A program made the position numbers and the translations under genes. The notes below the pieces were generated by a model. That model was given only the letters and a program-made list of their open reading frames with translations. It ran no database searches and was not told where the DNA came from. This document shows positions 57,801 through 64,000 of a stretch of DNA of 64,000 nt, one piece after another. Position 1 is the stretch's first letter, and every line of letters starts with the position of its first letter. Origin of the DNA: Symsagittifera roscoffensis (Eukaryota > Xenacoelomorpha > Acoela > Convolutidae); NCBI RefSeq assembly GCF_963678635.1, contig NC_087064.1, positions 436,001 to 500,000 on the forward strand, read 5' to 3'.

Positions 57801-60035
57801 TCGGTTGCACCACTCATCATCACTGTCAAGTGACACAGAAAAAACAACTCAATAACACGCAGGTCAAATAGTAGCAAATGTTCGCGAGAGCCTTCGGAGG
57901 TTTATCGTTGCACGAATGTTCGATTATTCGGTTGAACCACTCATCATCACTCAAGTGACACAGTAAAAACAACTCAATAACACGCAGGTCAAATAGTAGC
58001 GAATGTTCGCGAGAGCCTTCGGAGGTTTATCGTTGCACGAATGTTCGATTATTCGGTTGCACCACTCATCATCACTCAAGTGACACAGTAAAAACAACTC
58101 AATAACACGCAGGTCAAATAGTAGCGAATGTTCGCGATAGCCTTCGGAGGTTTATCGTTGCACGAATGTTCGATTATTCGGTTGCACCACTCATCATCAC
58201 TGTCAAGTGACACAGAAAAAACAACTCAATAACACGCAGGTCAAATAGTAGCAAATGTTCGCGAGAGCCTTCGGAGGTTTATCGTTGCACGAATGTTCGA
58301 TTATTCGGTTGCACCACTCATCATCACTCAAGTGACACAGTAAAAACAACTCAATAACACGCAGGTCAAATAGTAGCGAATGTTCGCGAGAGCCTTCGGA
58401 GCTTTATCGTTGCACGAATGTTCGATTATTCGGTTGCACCACTCATCATCACTCAAGTGACACAGTAAAAACAACTCAATAACACGCAGGTCAAATAGTA
58501 GCGAATGTTCGCGAGAGCCTTCGGAGGTTTATCGTTGCACGAATGTTCGATTATTCGGTTGCACCACTCATCATCACTGTCAAGTGACACAGAAAAAACA
58601 ACTCAATAACACGCAGGTCAAATAGTAGCAAATGTTCGCGAGAGCCTTCGGAGGTTTATCGTTGCACGAATGTTCGATTATTCGGTTGCGCCACTCATCA
58701 TCACTCAAGTGACACAGTAAAAACAACTCAATAACACGCAGGTCAAATAGTAGCGAATGTTCGCGAGAGACTTCGGAGGTTTATCGTTGCACGAATGTTC
58801 GATTATTCGGTTGCACCACTCATCATCACTCAAGTGACACAGTAAAAACAACTCAATAACACGCAGGTCAAATAGTAGCGAATGTTCGCGAGAGCCTTCG
58901 GAGGTTTATCGTTGCACGAATGTTCGATTATTCGGTTGCACCACTCATCATCACTGTCAAGTGACACAGAAAAAACAACTCAATAACACGCAGGTCAAAT
59001 AGTAGCAAATGTTCGCGAGAGCCTTCGGAGGTTTATCGTTGCACGAATGTTCGATTATTCGGTTGCACCACTCATCATCACTCAAGTGACACAGTAAAAA
59101 CAACTCAATAACACGCAGGTCAAATAGTAGCGAATGTTCGCGAGAGCCTTCGGAGGTTTATCGTTGCACGAATGTTCGATTATTCGGTTGCACCACTCAT
59201 CATCACTCAAGTGACACAGTAAAAACAACTCAATAACACGCAGGTCAAATAGTAGCGAATGTTCGCGAGAGCCTTCGGAGGTTTATCGTTGCACGAATGT
59301 TCGATTATTCGGTTGCACCACTCATCATCACTGTCAAGTGACACAGAAAAAACAACTCAATAACACGCAGGTCAAATAGTAGCAAATGTTCGCGAGAGCC
59401 TTCGGAGGTTTATCGTTGCACGAATGTTCGATTATTCGGTTACACCACTCATCATCACTCAAGTGACACAGTAAAAACAACTCAATAACACGCAGATCAA
59501 ATAGTAGCGAATGTTCGCGAGAGCCTTCGGAGGTTTATCGTTGCACGAATGTTCGATTATTCGGTTGCACCACTCATCATCACTCAAGTGACATAGTAAA
59601 AACAACTCAATAACACGCAGGTCAAATAGTAGCGAATGTTTGCGAGACTTCGGAGGTTTATCGTTGCACGAATGTTCGATTATTCGGTTGCACCACTCAT
59701 CATCACTCAAGTGACACAGTAAAAACAACTCAATAACACGCAGGTCAAATAGTAGCGAATGTTCGCGAGAGACTTCGGAGGTTTATCGTTGCACGAATGT
59801 TCGATTATTCGGTTGCACCACTCATCATCACTCAAGTGACACAGTAAAAACAACTCAATAACACGCAGGTCAAATAGTAGCGAATGTTCGCGAGACTTCG
59901 GAGGTTTATCGTTGCACGAATGTTCGATTATTCGGTTGCACCACTCATCATCACTCAAGTGACACAGTAAAAACAACTCAATAACACGCAGGTCAAATAG
60001 TAGCGAATGTTTGCAGGTCAAATAGTAGCGAATGT
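51861..60035 (+). repeat. 125/127-bp satellite, homogeneous (younger) block
   Basis: Monomers are nearly identical, mostly 125 bp (type A: CTCAAGTGACACAGTAAAAA with GTAGCGAATG) or 127 bp (type B: CTGTCAAGTGACACAGAAAA with GTAGCAAATG). Type B also has 128-131-bp forms with longer A runs. Higher-order repeats are clear. A block of about 1.64 kb, marked by GGTTGAACCACTC (52488, 54130), CGCGATAGCC and CTGTCGAGTGACAC (53766, 55407), occurs twice. A 508-bp four-monomer block repeats at about 55918 and 56426. Open frames of 77-90 codons arise where 129-bp variants stay in phase and are not genes. Confidence 0.96.
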
Positions 60036-60789
60036 ATGACTCATGCTTCATTGGAGTGAATTCAAAAATTGCTTCCAATTGAGCGTGTGAGATCATCTTG
60101 ACATCAGCATATCGATCCTTTAGAAGTTCCCTTGCGACTGAGTAGTTCGCGTTTGTAGTAGGCAAGTGGGATAGCAAACGAAACGGTTCATCCTTGAGGG
60201 CACCCTTTAGGTATTGCAGTTTCTGAACATCAGACAGCGATGCATTTGAGTGAACTGCTCCATCAAAGGAATTTAAGAAAGGTAGCCATTGATCATACCT
60301 TCCGCTAAATGTTGGCGAATTCAGTTTCGGCAACTTCAGGCAAGTATCTTGGTTTCGGCCAGCACCACGTTGGGAAGTGTATTTGTAGGATCCTGTTCCG
60401 CTTGCGCTGTCGTCATCTTTGACCGATTCAGTTGAAAATTTTCCTCGGTCATCTAACATAGTTGTGATCATTTCCATCAAACTATCTACTTGAAGGTAGA
60501 TTTTCTCAGCTTCTTCCAATTCAACTGCAAGTGCATCTTCATCATCGTTTAGAACATTTGAAATTTGCTGATTAAGCTCTTCCAGTTCCTTTTTCTTTCG
60601 ATCGCACATCGTGAGATTGGCCTTGAGAGTTCCAATTTCCTTGTAGGTTAGAGCAGATGCCTCTTTGTTGAAGATTGCTGAGACGGCATTTTCCGATCGG
60701 GTAATGACACCGATGTTAGCACTTCTTGATCGCTTCAAAGCACGAAGAGTGAGCGTCACGTTGCTAATGTCACTAGCAGGTGATGACAT
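59707..60789 (-). pseudogene. Truncated gag fused to satellite-derived frame
   Basis: From the ATG at 60789 this encodes about 250 residues of BEL/Pao gag (same start MSSPASDISNVTLTLRAL and DUF1759 core as the copy at 51597). It stops matching at FTPMKHES and then reads through into satellite monomers for another 110 codons (RYYLTC, DDEWCNRIIEHSC repeats). About eight amino-acid differences from the first copy are visible in the shared part. The fused tail is a by-product of the breakpoint. No function is implied. Confidence 0.85.
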
Positions 60790-61053
60790 TTTTAACTTTC
60801 CTCTTTGTTTCTAATCTTTGGTTCGTTCGTGAGTCGCGTTGCACCAAAAATGTTGTGCAGCAAAAGTTGGGAAAGGAAAAATCACCAATCCGACTGAATA
60901 AAACTAGTGATTCGCAAAGAGTGTAAATTATTTCATGAGTTATAGATAGAAGTCAATTGATTTTTGTTAAATGCAGTTTTAAATAAGTAAATCAGTTCAA
61001 TCGTAGATTTAGTTCAAGTAGAAAGCTGAGATGTCTTTTTTTAGGCTTCAACA
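60036..61053 (-). mobile_element. Truncated BEL/Pao copy (5' LTR plus gag N-terminus) created by segmental duplication
   Basis: It matches 50844-51860 at a constant offset of 9192 bp, apart from a few substitutions and a one-base T-run difference. The satellite directly beyond its LTR (61054 onward) also matches that beyond 51861, including the unusual TGAGCCAGTAAAAACAGCTC monomer. It therefore arrived as part of a duplicated array segment, not by transposition. Its left end is an abrupt join to satellite at ATGAC. The LTR is 60851-61053. Confidence 0.93.
60851..61053 (-). repeat. LTR of truncated BEL/Pao copy
   Basis: 203 bp with TGTTG/CAACA ends, followed by TGCAC and satellite just as at 51861. 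No partner LTR remains on the left. Confidence 0.92.
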
Positions 61054-64000
61054 TGCACCACTCATCATCACTCTCATGTGAGCCAGTAAAAACAGCTCAA
61101 TAACACGCAGGTTAAATAAGGAAAACTCGCGAGAGCCTTCGGAGGTTTATCGTTGCACGAATGTTCGATTATTCGATTGCACCACTTATCATCACTCAAG
61201 TGACACAGTAAAAACAACTCAAAAACACGCAGGTCAATTAGTAGCAAATGTTCGCGAGAGCCTTCGGAGGTTTATCGTTGCACGAATGTTCGATTATTCG
61301 GTTGCGCCACTCATCATCACTGTCAAGTGACACAGAAAAAAAAAACAACTCAATAACACGCAGGTCAAATAGTAGCAAATGTTCGCGAGAGCCTTCGGAG
61401 GTTTATCGTTGCACGAATGTTCGATGATTCGGTTGCACCACTCATCATCACTCAAGTGACACAGTAAAAACAACTCAATAACACGCAGGTCAAATAGTAG
61501 CGAATGTTCGCGAGAGCCTTCGGATGTTTATCGTTGCACGAATGTTCGATCATTCGGTTGCACCACTCATCATCACTGTCAAGTGACACAGAAAAAACAA
61601 CTCAATAACACGCAGGTCAAATAGTAGCAAATGTTCGCGAGAGCCTTCGGAGGTTTATCGTTGCACGAATGTTCGATTATTCGGTTGCACCACTCATCAT
61701 CACTCAAGTGACACAGTAAAAACAACTCAATAACACGCAGGTCAAATAGTAGCGAATGTTCGCGAGAGCCTTCGGAGGTTTATCGTTGCACGAATGTTCG
61801 ATTATTCGGTTGCACCACTCATCATCACTCAAGTGACACAGTAAAAACAACTCAATAACACGCAGGTCAAATAGTAGCGAATGTTCGCGAGAGCCTTCGG
61901 AGGTTTATCGTTGCACGAATGTTCGATTATTCGGTTGCACCACTCATCATCACTGTCAAGTGACACAGAAAAAACAACTCAATAACACGCAGGTCAAATA
62001 GTAGCAAATGTTCGCGAGAGCCTTCGGAGGTTTATCGTTGCACGAATGTTCGATTATTCGGTTGCACCACTCATCATCACTCAAGTGACACAGTAAAAAC
62101 AACTCAATAACACGCAGGTCAAATAGTAGCGAATGTTCGCGAGAGCCTTCGGAGGTTTATCGTTGCACGAATGTTCGATTATTCGGTTGCACCACTCATC
62201 ATCACTCAAGTGACACAGTAAAAACAACTCAATAACACGCAGGTCAAATAGTAGCGAATGTTCGCGAGAGCCTTCGGAGGTTTATCGTTGCACGAATGTT
62301 CGATTATTCGGTTGCACCACTCATCATCACTCAAGTGACACAGAAAAAACAACTCAATAACACGCAGGTCAAATAAAAGCAAATGTCCGCGAGAGCCTTC
62401 GGAGGTTTATCGTTGCACGAATGTTCGATTATTCGGTTGCACCACTCATCATCACTCAAGTGACACAGTAAAAACAACTCAATAACACGCAGGTCAAATA
62501 GTAGCGAATGTTCGCGAGAGCCTTCGGAGGTTTATCGTTGCACGAATGTTCGATTATTCGGTTGCACCACTCATCATCACTCAAGTGACACAGTAAAAAC
62601 AACTCAATAACACGCAGGTCAAATAGTAGCGAATGTTTACGAGAGACTTCGGAGGTTTATCGTTGCACGAATGTTCGATTATTCGGTTGCACCACTCATC
62701 ATCACTCAAGTGACACAGTAAAAACAACTCAATAACACGCAGGTCAAATAGTAGCGAATGTTCGCGAGAGACTTCGGAGGTTTATAGTTGCACGAATGTT
62801 CGATTATTCGGTTGCACCACTCATCATCACTCAAGTGACACAGTAAAAACAACTCCATAACACGCAGGTCAAATAGTAGCGAATGTTTGCGAGAGACTTC
62901 GGAGGTTTATCGTTGCACGAATGTTCGATTATTCGGTTGCACCACTCATCATCACTGTCAAGTGACACAGAAAAAACAACTCAATAACACGCAGGTCAAA
63001 TAGTAGCAAATGTTCGCGAGAGCCTTCGGAGGTTTATCGTTGCACGAATGTTCGATTATTCGGTTGCACCACTCATCATCACTCAAGTGACACAGTAAAA
63101 ACAACTCAAAAACACGCAGGTCAAATAGTAGCGAATGTTCGCGAGAGACTTCGGAGGTTTATCGTTGCACGAATGTTCGATTATTCGGTTGCACCACTCA
63201 TCATCACTCAAGTGACACAGTAAAAACAACTCAATAACACGCAGGTCAAATAGTAGCGAATGTTTGCGAGAGACTTCGGAGGTTTATCGTTGCACGAATG
63301 TTCGATTATTCGGTTGCACCACTCATCATCACTCAAGTGACACAGTAAAAACAACTCAATAACACGCAGGTCAAATAGTAGCGAATGTTCGCGAGAGACT
63401 TCGGAGGTTTATCGTTGCACGAATGTTCGATTATTCGGTTGCACCACTCATCATCACTCAAGTGACACAGTAAAAACAACTCAATAACACGCAGGTCCAA
63501 TAGTAGCGAATGTTTGCGAGAGACTTCGGAGGTTTATCGTTGCACGAATATTCGATTATTCGGTTGCACCACTCATCATCACTGTCAAAGGACACAGAAA
63601 AAACAACTCAATAACACGCAGGTCAAATAGTAGCAAATGTTCGCGAGAGCCTTCGGAGGTTTATCGTTGCACGAATGTTCGATTATTCGGTTGCACCACT
63701 CATCATCACTCAAGTGACACAGTAAAAACAACTCAATAACACGCAGGTCAAATAGTAGCGAATGTTCGCGAGAGCCTTCGGAGGTTTATCGTTGCACGAA
63801 TGTTCGATTATTCGGTTGCACCACTCATCATCACTCAAGTGACACAGTAAAAACAACTCAATAACACGCAGGTCAAATAGTAGCGAATGTTCGCGAGAGC
63901 CTTCGGAGGTTTATCGTTGCACGAATGTTCGATTATTCGGTTGCACCACTCATCATCACTCAAGTGACACAGAAAAAACAACTCAATAACACGCAGGTCA
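61054..64000 (+). repeat. 125/127-bp satellite, right block running off the window
   Basis: It begins with the same three atypical monomers as 51861 onward, then passes into uniform type A and B monomers. Type A with GAGAGACTTCGG in place of GAGAGCCTTCGG becomes common after 62640. The array continues past the right edge. Confidence 0.96.

Noticed and set aside
52045-59728. Repeated 77-90-codon minus-strand frames reading DDEWCNRIIEHSCNDKPPKA
   Set aside because: They occur only where 129-bp satellite variants keep phase over two monomers. They end when a 125- or 127-bp monomer follows.
60036-61053. Second BEL element as an independent insertion
   Set aside because: Its flanking satellite is the same as that of the first element at the same offset and no second LTR exists, so it is a duplicated segment.

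Overview
The window reads as metazoan, probably invertebrate, nuclear DNA. It is AT-rich and has spliced genes with GT-AG introns, BEL/Pao LTR retrotransposons (a clade known from animals), hAT DNA transposons, a LINE relic and two very large tandem arrays. I cannot name the phylum. There are no bacterial operons, CRISPR arrays, tRNAs or rRNAs that I could recognise.

Layout. 1-16640 is a G-rich minisatellite of alternating 50- and 53-bp units (about 103 bp per dimer), always in one orientation and running off the left edge. 16641-19430 is AT-rich and apparently gene-free. 19431-21087 is an 823-bp segment present twice in tandem. 21013-23101 (minus) is the one convincing host gene, a macrodomain protein of about 435 aa with a long charged tail; its 3' end lies inside the duplication. 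24057-29252 (minus) is a decayed BEL/Pao element between two 115-bp LTRs. 29253-36500 is AT-rich and holds dispersed repeats, a possible small two-exon gene (32631-33349, minus) and a repeated TIR element. 36540-38295 is a LINE endonuclease relic split by a complete non-autonomous hAT element that has an exact 8-bp target duplication. 38300-38597 is the tail of a second hAT transposase.

38598-64000 is a 125-127-bp satellite. A BEL/Pao element (44973-51860, minus, 5-bp target duplication) is inserted in it. Monomers left of the insertion are diverse; those to the right are highly uniform and show higher-order repeats. A second, truncated BEL copy (60036-61053) is not a new insertion. It carries the same flanking satellite as the first copy at a fixed offset of 9192 bp, so the retroelement and array were amplified together.

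The most unusual feature is a predicted spliced gene on the plus strand (45219-45942) inside the BEL element, antisense to pol and located where an env gene would sit. It has an ATG, a GTGAGT intron that joins two exons into a 202-codon frame, and a nearby AATAAA. It is uninterrupted although the neighbouring pol carries several frameshifts and stops. A second idea to test is that the 125-bp satellite descends from a hAT terminus: the array abuts a hAT end and shares a 10-bp core with it.
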